In this document: in pieces, positions 12,351-21,944 of the stretch | Layout of the letters: each line of letters opens with the position of its first letter | Numbering within the stretch: position 1 is the first letter of the stretch | From: Tamarix chinensis | Taxonomy: Eukaryota > Streptophyta > Magnoliopsida > Caryophyllales > Tamaricaceae | Direction of reading: 5' to 3' | Assembly (NCBI GenBank): GCA_030549775.1 | Contig: CM060172.1 | Span: 1,737,623-1,801,622, forward strand | DNA: 64,000 nt | Made by a program: the position numbers and the translations under genes | Notes under the pieces: generated by a model | Told to the model about the DNA's origin: nothing | Databases searched by the model: none | The model's input: only the letters and a program-made list of their open reading frames with translations

Positions 12351-12534
12351 TGTTTGGTGTTGTTGCTGGATAACACCCATCTATTTATGGATGAAATTGT
12401 AATTATGATATTTGTTCTCCTCTCATGCAGCACCTTTCCTATACTACCAAGAATAATACATGAGAATAGGAATAATACTGTAGCAAGCCAACATGGTGTA
12501 GGTACTCATAGAGGGTACGCCATGATCGATGGAA

Positions 12535-12800
12535 GTTATAGAGGTTTTGTGAAAGTTGTAGAAGTAATAAGCTATCTCACAAAGAGGTAATTGAATAATC
12601 TCTATCTGTAGACCCTCAAAGAGACCGTCAAGCATTAAAGACAGGTAGGGAGGTAGTTGTGAAAGTGTGAAAGTTGTAACCACTCTCACAAAGAGGTAGC
12701 TGTAAAAGTCGTAGAAGTTATAAGCTATCTCACAAAGAGATCGTCGAATAATCTCTATCTATAGGCCCTCAAAGAGACCATCAAGCATTAAAGATGGTTA
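12535..12800 (+). repeat. Tandem duplication of about 150 bp beside the Tat remnant
   Basis: The strings GTAGAAGT.ATAAGCTATC, TCACAAAGAG, AATAATCTCTATCT, CCCTCAAAGAGACC and TCAAGCATTAAAGA occur twice in order, at about 12560-12650 and 12705-12795. A third partial unit lies at about 12655-12700. Such repeats are common between pol and the 3' end of Tat elements. No product is predicted. Confidence 0.7.
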
Positions 12801-12958
12801 GGATTGTAAATGAGCTAAGCCGAGCCAAATACCCCATGGCTCGGGCTCGAGCTCAAATCGTTTAACTAAACGAACGAGCCAAAGCTATAAAATGAACCGA
12901 GCATTTAACGAGTTAAGCCGAGCCAAATATCGAACTAGCTTAAATCATTTACAGCCCT
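12801..12958. mobile_element. Short hAT-like MITE
   Basis: The ends TAGGATTGTAAATGA and TCATTTACAGCCCTA are inverted repeats of one another with two mismatches. The interior carries GAGCCGAGC- and CTCGGCT-type words typical of a widespread plant hAT MITE. The flanks AAAGATGG and AAAGACAG form an imperfect 8-bp duplication, as expected for hAT insertion. The target is the second copy of the local tandem duplication, whose first copy preserves the uninterrupted AAAGACAGG, so insertion came after the duplication. The element is about 160 bp and cannot encode a transposase. Confidence 0.7.
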
Positions 12959-13549
12959 AAAGACAGGCATACATGGTAAGATAAAAATACTATAAAACTT
13001 TTGCTCACACCTAGTAATATGCACTAAGCTTGAGGCTCAATACTTAAGCCCTCAAATAGGCCATATTTTAAAACAAGCACACCTGGTAAGATGAAAGACA
13101 AGGGGCACACCTGGTGAGATGAAAGACTGATGTTCTTTCACTCACTAAGCCCAAACTCTTAGGTGCGTCCTTGGTCAAGGTACCAAGGCCAGTGAGTCAT
13201 TATAGCAAACCTAGTAACTTTTCAACTTAGCTATCCCATGGTGCATTTCTCAACCGAGATGTTGGGGCCATTGAGCCCAATATTGAGGGGTCAAGTTAGT
13301 CCATTCAGTTTTAATCAACAAATGGCGACTAGATAAAACCCTAATTTGGTTTGCCACCACCAAAGTATAATAGAGATACAAAGTGTGCATATTATGGTTT
13401 TCTGGTCTCATTATCACAACTATATTTCCGCCTAAGCATCAGTGGAAGATTATAAGTAGAGAAAGATATGCGAATATCATTTTATATATGAAGAGGATAT
13501 GTATAGATTAAATCAAAATAAATATAAAAATAAGAGTCTACTAAGCATT
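12959..13549. other. Non-coding remainder between the MITE and the accessory ORF
   Basis: No gene is seen. Two adjacent copies of a 28-bp unit beginning GCACACCTGGTAAGATGAAA lie near 13077-13130. At 13256 the string GAGATGTTGGGGCC resembles the first bases of the window (GAGATGTTGGCCC), a possible trace of a second Tat LTR, but the likeness is too short to be sure. Confidence 0.4.
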
Positions 13550-14064
13550 GTCTTCCTTTGTGCCGTCAGACTTATCTTCTTCTTTGTCATTGGATTCAAC
13601 CTCTCTAGAAACTTCAGGGACATAAATATCCTCCAAATCTGCATCTGCATATGGATGTCTGTCAAGATTTAACAATTGATCACGTTCAACCAAGACGTCA
13701 TACACCTCAGAGGCACCGTAATCATACCACTATGATTGAACTTGTTTCTCATAATGAGCAAACGCTTCGCTCACCAAATAGCTATCTATGATTTCACGAG
13801 TATGCTTCAATTTGCTATTAATAATAGCTTTTTGAACACGCTCATCTGTCTCTTCATGCCATGCATTTGGCATGAGCAATGGCTTTGACCTCACATTTGG
13901 CCTCGGACAATTATTTTTGGAGATCTTGAAACTCCATGTTGTTAACCAAGTCCTTGTCAACATGTTGTGCCTCTAAGGTTTTTTTCAGTTCTGCACATTT
14001 TACCTTATATTCGTCAACCTCATTGGTAAGGATCTTATTCTCCTTATGCTCAAATCTAAGCATA
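13550..14064 (-). pseudogene. C-terminal part of the antisense accessory ORF of the Tat element
   Basis: Read on the minus strand this segment gives Glu/Lys-rich, coiled-coil-like text (NEVDEYKVKCAELKKTLEA) and then a segment (IIDSYLVSEAFAHYEKQVQS) followed by an acidic tail ending near 13,550. This resembles the C-terminal half of plant proteins annotated as putative gypsy-type transposon proteins, which Tat elements carry antisense to pol. Stops and frameshifts are present. The reading is cut at 14064 by the chromovirus and resumes at 19481. Confidence 0.6.
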
Positions 14065-14626
14065 TGTTATGAACCGATCCCTTGGATCTAGTTATGGGTT
14101 TTTGAGCAATATAATCTGGTTGTAGTTCACCAGATTTCTGAGTCTGTCTTCCTTTTCTTCCTATTTTGATTGCAAGTTTTGGGCTCGTTAGAGAGAACCC
14201 AACGATCTCCAAGAGTTTAAGTCTCAAGAACTTTTTAGATAAATTCTGCTATATTCCTTACATGCCATAAACCAGTACATAAACTTCCTGAAAATAACTA
14301 CTTTCAAACTTCCCTCCTAATCCTAAGGAGTTTGAATTATTTCAAATTAGAAATAACTACCCAACCCAACAAAATGAAACACACCATATTATTCTGCCTT
14401 TACACATGTGGCAGTAACTAACTTATCCTACAGACTACCCAACCCAACGAAATGAAACATATCATATTATTCTGCCTTTACACATGTGGCAGTAACAAAC
14501 TTATCCTACAGACTAACACACCAGATAAAGACTAACACACAACTAAATTAATTCTGCTTTGACCTTCGCTGATAAACCTTAGGAAATGGCATCACTTTAG
14601 TCTGAAGCTGTTCTTGAATCATAACA
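14065..14626 (-). repeat. 3' LTR of the chromovirus
   Basis: The same 562 bp as the 5' LTR, with the 78-bp pair at 14357-14434 and 14435-14512. The last codons and the stop codon of pol (14548) lie inside this LTR. Confidence 0.95.
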
Positions 14627-16876
14627 TCACTTCCTCCCTTTGAAGAGCGCTTGTCCTCAAGCGCAAATTGAGGATAACGAAGTTGCATGTCGGCAGCAGA
14701 TTCCCAAGAAGCATCAGCAGGAGAAAGGCCCTCCCAATGAATAAGAACTTCCCTTTGGCCCTTCTTCATTCTTGAATCTAACAAAGCTTGGGGAGTCGGA
14801 ATAGGAACACCTTTATGAAGTATAGGTAAGGTAGGAGAACAAGGTTCAGGGCCATGGAATTTTTTTAAACAAGATACATGGAAAACAGGGTGAAGTTTGG
14901 ATTCTTGAGGCAGCTTTAATTTATAGGCAACTGAACCAATGCGTTCACTCACTGGGAAAGGACCATAAAAGCGAGGAGCTAATTTTTGGTTTCGTTTAGA
15001 GCCCAAAGAAACCTGACGGTAAGGTTGAAGCTTCAAAAGAACTAAGTCACCCACATCAAAAGAGACATCCCGGTGTTGCGAATCATAACGAACCTTCATA
15101 ACATTTTGGGCATGAAGAAGTCGCTCCCTCAAATCCTGTAGAACCAAGTCCCTGGTCTGTAAATCATGATCAACAGCTTGGATAGGAGAAGTACCTGAGG
15201 AATAAGTCAGTAGGCGAGGAGGGAGTCGCCTATACACAACCTCAAAGGGAGTAGCACGAAGAGAAGAATGGAAGCTGGTGTTGTAGCAGTATTCAGCCCA
15301 AGCAATCCAATCAACCCAATTCCGAGGACGATCCCCTGTCAAGCAGCGAAGATACATTTCCACTGTCCGATTAACGACCTCCGTCTGACCATCAGATTGA
15401 GGATGATAAGCAGAACTGTAAGACAGTTTTGTACCACTGAGTCGAAATAGTTCTTTCCAAAAAGAACTTGTGAAAGTAACATCACGATCAGTCACAATAG
15501 ACTCTGGTATGCCATGTAACTTGACAATATTGTCAAAGAATAGTCTGGCTACTGATACAGCAGTATAAGGATGGGATAATGGCAAGAAATGAGCATATTT
15601 AGAAAAGCGGTCAACCACCACTAACAAAACATTTTTACCATGAGAAGGAGGTAGCCCTTCCACAAAGTCCATAGAAATATCAGACCACACCTGTACTGGA
15701 ACTGGTAAAGTTTGAAGTAAACCAGCTGGTTGCAGATGCTCAGCCTTGTTTTGTTGACAAGTGGGGCAAATACGAATAAAATCCCGTACCTGCTTTTTCA
15801 TGCCTTTCCAATAAAACTCAGAGGCAAGTCTGTGTAGTGTTTTTTGGTAACCTTCATGAAACTGATTATGGACAGCAGACAATACAGCAGCCTGGAAAGA
15901 AGAATTTTTAGGAAGAAAAATCCTATTCTTGTAGAAGATCAGCCCATTCCGATAAGACCATGCATCCTTCAACTCTCCATCAATTATCTGATCACGAAGC
16001 TGCTGTAGAGCATTAGAAGAATTAATTTCAGCTTTAATTTCATTCAAATAATCCAATTGTGGAGTGGAAATAGCAGCCAAAACAACATGATCTTCATGCA
16101 TGCGGGACAAGGCATCAGCAACTACGTTCTCTCGCCCGACACGAAATTCAACAGTAAAATCAAACCCCAATAACTTACTCCGCCAACGTTGTTGTGGGGA
16201 AGTTATAATTCTTTGCTCCAACAAGAACTTTAAACTGTAGTGATCTGTACGAATAAGGAATGTCCTTCCCCATAAATAAGGCCTCCAATGTTGAACGGCT
16301 TTTGCCAACCCAATTAACTCCTTCTCATAAGCAGGAAGTCGAACATGTCGAGCAGCTAACGGACGAGAAAAATAAGCAATTGGCCGATTATGTTGCTGCA
16401 ACACTGCTCCCAATCCAGCATCAGAAGCATCACATTCGACCACAAATGTGTCTTCAAAATCTGGTAAGGCCAACACTGGTGTAGAAGCCATTGCAACCTT
16501 GAGAGCTTGAAAAGCAGCCTTGGATTCTTCTGACCACATAAAGGAATTTTTGCGAAGCATGGCTGTCAATGGAGCTGCTATCAATCCATAATTCTTCACA
16601 AATTTGCGGTAATAACCCGATAATCCCAAGAATCCACGCAATGCCTTCACTGTATTTGGAAGAGGCCATTGCAACATAGCTTCTACCTTGCTTGGATCTG
16701 CTGAAACTCCCTGCTCTGAAATAACATGCCCCAAATATGCTACCTGTGACTGAGCAAAATTACATTTAGATTGCTTCAAGAACAATGTGTGAGATCGAAG
16801 GAGTGAGAAGACAACCCTTAAATGTTGTGAATGTTCCACCCAAGTCTTGCTGTAAATGAGTATATCATCAAAAAAA
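14548..16876 (-). CDS. Chromovirus pol, 3' part: RT end, RNase H, integrase, chromodomain
   Basis: This frame is open from the break at 16870-16876; its first Met is at 16839, giving 763 residues. By that numbering: RT thumb and connection (1-125), RNase H (about 130-247, with ECDASD at 135-140 and ADALSRM), integrase zinc finger H324, H328, C358 and C361, catalytic core D391, D451 and E487 with the usual 35-residue D-E spacing, and a GPY/F-like module (about 620-645). A chromodomain follows at about 685-730 (DSRMKKGQREVLIHWEGL, then SWE), which in chromoviruses directs integration to marked chromatin. The last 26 codons lie in the 3' LTR. All catalytic residues named are present. Expression as one polyprotein is blocked by the upstream frameshift unless it is a sequence error or is bypassed. 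Confidence 0.93.
14627..14641 (-). other. Polypurine tract of the chromovirus
   Basis: On the minus strand AAAGGGAGGAAGTGA directly precedes the 3' LTR. It primes plus-strand DNA synthesis and here lies inside the pol reading frame, encoding Lys-Gly-Gly-Ser. Confidence 0.9.
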
Positions 16877-18890
16877 CAAGCACAAATTTTCTCAGGTACT
16901 GCTGGAAGATGGTGTTCATTAAGGCTTGAAATGTTGAAGGAGCATTAGTCAAGCCAAAAGGCATGACAAGGAACTCAAAATGGCCATGATGAGTCCGAAA
17001 AGCAGTTTTCTCCACATCAACCGGAGACATCCTAATTTGATGGTAACCAGAACGTAAGTCTAACTTGGTGAAAAATTTTGTTCCATGAAGTTCCTCTAAC
17101 AGCTCTTCGATAACAGGAATTGGGAATTTATCTTTGACTGTTCTAGAATTTAAAGCGCGATAATCCACGCAAAATCTCCAAGTGTCATCAGCTTTTTTGA
17201 CAAGCAAAACCGGTGAAGAAAAAGGAGATTGGCTGGGGCGAATTATTCCTTTATCTAACATATCTCGGCACTGTCTCTCAATTTCATCTTTTTGGAGATG
17301 GGGGTACCTGTAGGGCCGAACAACAACAGGTGAAGAATCAGGTTCCAACACAATACGATGATCACAATTTCGTTGTGGAGGTAATGCTGTTGGCTCCTGA
17401 AATATGTCTTGAAACTCTATTAACAACTTCTGTAACTCCGAGTCTCTGTCAATAGAAACCACTGTTGTGGATAAAGCTCGTGGAGGAGCATATCTAAAAT
17501 CATTCACCCCCATTAATTCTATAAGCTGTCCTCTGTAATGAAAACTCATACTCATCAAATTGAAGTCCCATGTAATTGGACCCAAAGTCCTTAACCAATT
17601 CACCCCCAAAACAGCACCCAGTCCAGTAAGGGATAACAAAAGGAGATCAATGTGAAAAATAGAATTACCCAAGAGTAAGGGCACAGCACGACAAATTCCT
17701 GCACACGTGACCCTCTCCCCATTTGCCACCATCACTCTCAACTCATCTCTATTTTCATTCTGCAAATTTAATGCTCTAGCCAAAGATGAATCCAAGAAAC
17801 TATGAGTACTACCCGAATCAACTAGGATTAGTACCTGGTATCCTTGCAAAGAACCATCAATTTGCATAGTTTGGGAAGTTTGTATACCTGTAATAGCATG
17901 GATGGAGATCTCTACTTCTTCTAGATTTTCTGTTACTTCTTCTCCTTCAATTTGGGACTGATTTTCCATCACCTCTAACCAGAAAAGCTTTTTACAACGA
18001 TGGCCTGGAACAAATCTTTCATCACAATTAAAACAAAGTCCCTTCAATTTCTTGTCTTCAAGTTCAGCCGCACTCAACCGCTTTACAAAAGGGGAACGAG
18101 ATGGAACAGGGTTGCTGCGTTTGACTGTAGATAATTCCCCTTTAGGCCGAATTCCTCTTCTTTCATACAATCGTGCCAAACTCATAGCACTTGTCAAATC
18201 CTGCGGTTGATGCAATTCGACCTCCACAGCGATATACTCTTGTAACCCACTAAGAAAAATCTGAACTTCCTGCTCAGATGTCAAAGAACTGGCCCTGGCT
18301 GATAACTGTTCGAATTGCCGTTGATACTCCTCAACCGGTCCCGTCTGCCTGAGTTTAACCAATTCCCCCAACTTGTTACTTCTTATCGGCGGACCAAAAC
18401 GCAGATTACACTGCCTCTTAAATTCATCCCAAGGAATGGCTGGTCTATCCCTTTCAACTTTCAAAAACCAGAGTTGGGCATCGCCCTCAAGATGAAAAGA
18501 TGCTAAGCCCACCTTTTCTTCCTCCGGGGTATACTGGTGTCGGAAAAAATGCTCGCATCTATTGATCCACCCCAAAGGGTCAACAGATCCATCATATTTT
18601 GGAAAATCCAATTTGGAATATTTGGGGACAAATGGGACTGGTACTGTTTCTGGCAAATCTCCAACTGGTCGTTTTTCTTTTCGGCCCTTGTTAACACTAC
18701 CTTCTCCCACATCAACTCTCCCTTCATGCTTACCCATTGATAAATCCTTTGAAATGTTTTCCAATTGCTGTTGTTGAGCCACCATTGCTGCACGTATTTG
18801 CTCTCGTTCCAACTGATCCTTTGCCCGATTTTCCTCATAAATTTTGAGGAAGGATTCAAATTGTTTCTGAAAAGAACCCAAGTCTCCCAT
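16818..18890 (-). CDS. Chromovirus gag, protease and RT (5' part of gag-pol, ends in a frameshift)
   Basis: The proposed start is the ATG at 18890, nine bases past the primer site; the frame stays open upstream into the LTR (to 19076), but translation from there is unlikely. Numbering from this Met: a gag capsid-like domain at about 96-225 (FPKYDGSVDPLGWINRCEHF), a zinc knuckle with C286, C289, H297 and C299, a protease with the DSGSTHSF active site at D358, and RT from about 515 (FPIPVIEELLEEL, KLDLRSGYHQIRM, VMPFGLTNAPSTFQALM). The frame is lost at about residue 673, where the run at 16870-16876 has one base too few, just before the catalytic aspartates. After that about 18 unrelated residues precede the stop. 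The Gag and protease parts look intact. Confidence 0.9.
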   Translation of the reverse strand: MGDLGSFQKQFESFLKIYEENRAKDQLEREQIRAAMVAQQQQLENISKDLSMGKHEGRVDVGEGSVNKGRKEKRPVGDLPETVPVPFVPKYSKLDFPKYDGSVDPLGWINRCEHFFRHQYTPEEEKVGLASFHLEGDAQLWFLKVERDRPAIPWDEFKRQCNLRFGPPIRSNKLGELVKLRQTGPVEEYQRQFEQLSARASSLTSEQEVQIFLSGLQEYIAVEVELHQPQDLTSAMSLARLYERRGIRPKGELSTVKRSNPVPSRSPFVKRLSAAELEDKKLKGLCFNCDERFVPGHRCKKLFWLEVMENQSQIEGEEVTENLEEVEISIHAITGIQTSQTMQIDGSLQGYQVLILVDSGSTHSFLDSSLARALNLQNENRDELRVMVANGERVTCAGICRAVPLLLGNSIFHIDLLLLSLTGLGAVLGVNWLRTLGPITWDFNLMSMSFHYRGQLIELMGVNDFRYAPPRALSTTVVSIDRDSELQKLLIEFQDIFQEPTALPPQRNCDHRIVLEPDSSPVVVRPYRYPHLQKDEIERQCRDMLDKGIIRPSQSPFSSPVLLVKKADDTWRFCVDYRALNSRTVKDKFPIPVIEELLEELHGTKFFTKLDLRSGYHQIRMSPVDVEKTAFRTHHGHFEFLVMPFGLTNAPSTFQALMNTIFQQYLRKFVLVFLMIYSFTARLGWNIHNI

Positions 18891-18898
18891 AACCCCTG

Positions 18899-18910
18899 GC
18901 TCTGATACCA
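18899..18910 (-). other. Primer-binding site of the chromovirus
   Basis: On the minus strand TGGTATCAGAGC lies three bases after the 5' LTR end. It is complementary to the 3' end of plant initiator tRNA-Met, the usual primer of chromoviruses. Confidence 0.9.
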
Positions 18911-18913
18911 ATT

Positions 18914-19475
18914 TGTTATGAACCGATCCCTTGGATCTAGTTATGGGTTTTTGAGCAATATAATCTGGTTGTAGTTCACCAGATTTCTGAGTCTGTCTTC
19001 CTTTTCTTCCTATTTTGATTGCAAGTTTTGGGCTCGTTAGAGAGAACCCAACGATCTCCAAGAGTTTAAGTCTCAAGAACTTTTTAGATAAATTCTGCTA
19101 TATTCCTTACATGCCATAAACCAGTACATAAACTTCCTGAAAATAACTACTTTCAAACTTCCCTCCTAATCCTAAGGAGTTTGAATTATTTCAAATTAGA
19201 AATAACTACCCAACCCAACAAAATGAAACACACCATATTATTCTGCCTTTACACATGTGGCAGTAACTAACTTATCCTACAGACTACCCAACCCAACGAA
19301 ATGAAACATATCATATTATTCTGCCTTTACACATGTGGCAGTAACAAACTTATCCTACAGACTAACACACCAGATAAAGACTAACACACAACTAAATTAA
19401 TTCTGCTTTGACCTTCGCTGATAAACCTTAGGAAATGGCATCACTTTAGTCTGAAGCTGTTCTTGAATCATAACA
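18914..19475 (-). repeat. 5' LTR of the chromovirus
   Basis: This 562-bp LTR is apparently identical to the copy at 14065-14626 and has TG/CA ends. It carries two adjacent 78-bp direct repeats (19206-19283 and 19284-19361) containing TACACATGTGGCAGTAAC, differing at a few positions. Repeats in this part of an LTR often lie in the U3 promoter region. The duplication is present in both LTRs, as reverse transcription would copy it. Confidence 0.95.
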
Positions 19476-20541
19476 GCATATTAGCAAACTTTTTGATGTT
19501 CTCAGCATCAGCAACCCATTTTTTCTTCAGGACACATAGTTGATCGATTAAGTTCTTCTCTTTGCGAAGGTCGTCTACCAACCAGATGTTATTCACTTTC
19601 AATAGCTCAATTTCAACTTTTAACATTTACCTTACTCTTTCTATACAATTCTCCAAGCTAGCAACTTGAGTCTTAAGAAAATAGTGCCAAGTGAAATGAA
19701 CTTCAATTCGCCCTTTTCAGTTTCCAACTCACATATTTTAGCCTGAAGTGTTTCCTTCTCGGCTTTCAAGGCTAAGTGAGCTTCTTGAAATTCTAAATGA
19801 TCGTTCTCTATCCATCAGAAGTGTCAACTGCTTCGAAGAATTCAATCAAATATCTTCTTCCACATAACAAGTTATTGTAGATAATACATAGAGAGCTTCT
19901 TGAAGTTCCTGTTGGAAGGTCGTTGACTATGTCTTAGTACGTCTTCAACATAAGCGCCTCAGTTAGCTCAAAGCCAACATAGTTGTTGGGATAGCATTCA
20001 AAGAAGGAATAATTATTTTATAAGGATAGGGTGACTTCATCACATTCAATAGAGACTTTAGAAACATCCTCCAAAACTATTTTCCTCTGAAAAATTTGCC
20101 ATTCTTTCCACATCAGGACCTTCTAATAAATTGGCTACGTGGATAAACCTACCGTCACAAAGGGAGTTTCTAAGGGATTCCTTGTACTAGAGTCAAATTT
20201 TGTTAATAAAGAAAGGATGTTGATGAGGCCAAAACGAGTTTCCACTTGCATTTACACTGTCCTTGCTGCTGATTCTTCTTCATGTCTATTTCATCTTCAA
20301 TTGTAATAATTTATATGGCAAGACCCTTGCCTTTTCCTTCAATGTGTTTAGGTTGAGGTTTGGGAGATAAGGGTCGAGGCTAACCAAAAGAGGAATTTGG
20401 GATCTTCTTATCCATTGGCACTTGTGAGATCACTTTTGGCTTGATTCCCTTTTGTACCACCGAGGCAATAAATTGTGTTTTGGGTTGAGCCTCTTCTCGT
20501 GACACGGGCACCTCTAAGATTGCCTTAAGTGGGTCTTCCTC

Positions 20542-20626
20542 CTAAAAATACATTTTTTGAGGATAACCGAGGAACTCAAGACTAAATCAATAACTAAATT
20601 CTTCACAAAATTATAATATTACTAAC
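20542..20626 (-). other. Probable intron in the antisense accessory ORF
   Basis: On the minus strand AATAAG|GTTAGT at 20626 and TTTTTAG|GAGG at 20542 bound an 85-bp AT-rich segment with stops. Removing it joins a Lys-rich reading to EEDPLKAILEVPVSREEAQ in one frame. This is a good GT-AG fit; splicing is inferred only. Confidence 0.5.
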
Positions 20627-20880
20627 CTTATTTGGTTTAGTTTTCTTTCTTAGCTTTTTAGGACTAATCTTGGCAACCTTTTCATGGACATATAATAAGG
20701 AAAAAGAATTCTTAGAATGCAATTATGAACAAGTATGTTTAATAATATATAGGAAGACTTAATTTTCACTTCGTTGCCCCGGTAATAGAGGATCCCATAG
20801 AAGGATGAATTGCAGATTTTGTATGCCCTTGGACATATTGGGATCGCTGGTTTGTTGTCGAGCTTTCCAGGCCATACAAT

Positions 20881-20974
20881 CTACACAAATATTAAAAAGA
20901 ATGACTCTATAAAGTGACGAACGAGATAAGTTATTGAATGAGTTAAATCGACGAAAGGAAGGTACGTTACTCAC
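20881..20974 (-). other. Second probable intron in the antisense accessory ORF
   Basis: The minus-strand donor CCGTCG|GTGAGTAAC (20974) and acceptor TTTGTGTAG|ATTG (20881) bound 94 bp. The donor is close to consensus and the acceptor follows a T-rich stretch. The reading on either side is too decayed to prove the frame. Confidence 0.4.
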
Positions 20975-21944
20975 CGACGGCAAAAAAATATCCTTATCTT
21001 CCTAAGGATGATGGAATTGTTCATAACTTCATTATTATTGACAACGCGCCCTTCTCATACAAAATTGTCAAAATTGTCCGCTGAGGCTTCTAACTCTTAA
21101 GAGAAGGGTGGACACTCTTGGACTTCTCAATTGAGCCAATCCTATTTGGGCAATTCCACTCAGAGTAGTCTAAGATAAAGAAGTACTAGGACTTCCATTT
21201 CTTCATAGAAGACTGAGGCTCATGAATTTGTTTTTTCCTCTAATCTAGATGGAGCAGAAGCTCGAGGTTAGGGAGTGGCTCGAGAATTTGAATAAATGAC
21301 TAAAAAGGTCCATTATTGGGACAACTTCCAACAAATGATATCCATACAAGAAGTCTCTCACCATTTGTCAGGCATTGGAAACGAATTGGGCAGTGCTAAG
21401 CCAACAAGCTTAAAGAAATTCCCTTATGAATGGACATGAGGAAAAATGTATGCCGGCATAAAGAGCCTCGACATATAAGGATATGTACCTGCCCAACAAG
21501 TTGTTAACACAATCTAAGGGGATTGATGCAATTAGAGTAAGGAAAAGGGAGTGTAGTATTTTATGTGAAAATCTTCGAGTTGGGCGTTGGTAATATTGCT
21601 CGGAGAAGGGTGTCTGAGTCATGTGAAGAAGGTTCAAACATGTTGACAAAAGAGGAAAGATTAAAGAGAGGTGAGGGGCCTAAAAGATCCGTTACTAGCA
21701 AGTTCGTCATAGATGAAAAAGGTAAAAGATAAAATGAAGGCATAATAGACGTACTGGAAGAGTTAAAAAAATGAATAAGCTTAGGAATTATCAAGGCATT
21801 TGAGAAAAAGATTCCTCAAAAGAGTAGAGAATTTACTAGAACGATCACAAAGGCTAGTGGTTGGTACAACGGCGACACGAACTCCACAAGTACTATTTCC
21901 ATCTAAGAGCTTGTAATGTTGAACACCTTGCTAATAGCAATAGT

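Larger units (their letters stand above)
9562..12460 (+). mobile_element. B1: long LTR-like unit of a second family
   Basis: It starts TGTAATACCCC right after integrase sequence. Its first 500 bp align by eye with the unit at 34712 (shared words: GTAATACC, AAAATTC, TATATTTAAAATTA, GTTTATGAAA, TAATTAG, AGCATATTTTGATG). Both contain pyrimidine-rich blocks, GAAAGTTGA near a TTTGAG word, and arrays of CGACTGGTT motifs. The right border is uncertain: similarity to B2 fades by about 12,290 and no GGTATTACA-type end or duplication of AAACC was found. No coding domain is seen. Confidence 0.55.
14065..19475 (-). mobile_element. Young chromovirus (Ty3, Reina-like), complete with two LTRs
   Basis: This 5411-bp element begins TGTTATG and ends CATAACA, with a perfect 5-bp duplication GCATA at 14060-14064 and 19476-19480. 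It has two 562-bp LTRs, an initiator tRNA-Met primer site, a polypurine tract, and gag, protease, RT, RNase H, integrase and a C-terminal chromodomain in Ty3 order. By eye the LTRs show no difference, so insertion was recent. The compact size, short LTRs and chromodomain suggest the Reina lineage; Galadriel is the alternative. The only coding defect I see is a single-base frameshift in RT. It inserted into the antisense accessory ORF of the Tat-like element. Confidence 0.95.
1..21850 (+). mobile_element. Decayed Tat-lineage Ty3 retrotransposon hosting nested insertions
   Basis: Plus-strand pieces occur in the order of a Tat-type Ty3 element: LTR and primer site (1-361), gag (about 840-1850), protease (about 1960-2300), RT (2393-3300), RNase H (about 3480-4300) and the integrase zinc-finger region (9209-9561). 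They are followed by an antisense accessory ORF (13550-21850 on the minus strand), a position known for some Tat lineages. Every coding part carries several stops and frameshifts, so the element is old and dead. It is interrupted at 4312-9203, from 9562, at about 12801-12958 and at 14065-19475. I could not recognise the integrase catalytic core or a 3' LTR, so the right border is approximate. Lineage is judged from domain wording and gene order, not from a search. Confidence 0.75.
19481..21850 (-). pseudogene. N-terminal and middle parts of the antisense accessory ORF of the Tat element
   Basis: On the minus strand, 21649-21410 reads SLFLTLIASIPLDCVNNLLG, then GIHFSSCPFIREFL, in the style of the putative gypsy-type transposon domain (Pfam Transposase_28-like), which typically carries a LEAGLRFPLHPFI-type motif. 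Further down come a Lys-rich segment before 20626, a Pro/Lys-rich linker (about 20541-20330, REEAQPKTQFIASVVQKGIK) and a coiled-coil-like region (about 19960-19481) that continues beyond the chromovirus at 14064. Stops show decay. The role of these proteins is unknown; antisense position near the 3' end is a known trait of some Tat elements. Confidence 0.6.

Noticed and set aside
12050..12590. Open frames on both strands around 12,050-12,690
   Set aside because: AT-rich or microsatellite-derived, crossing a likely LTR edge, without recognisable domains.
18503..18859. 118-residue and other frames overlapping the chromovirus gag and pol
   Set aside because: Shadows of the gag-pol frame in other frames or on the opposite strand.
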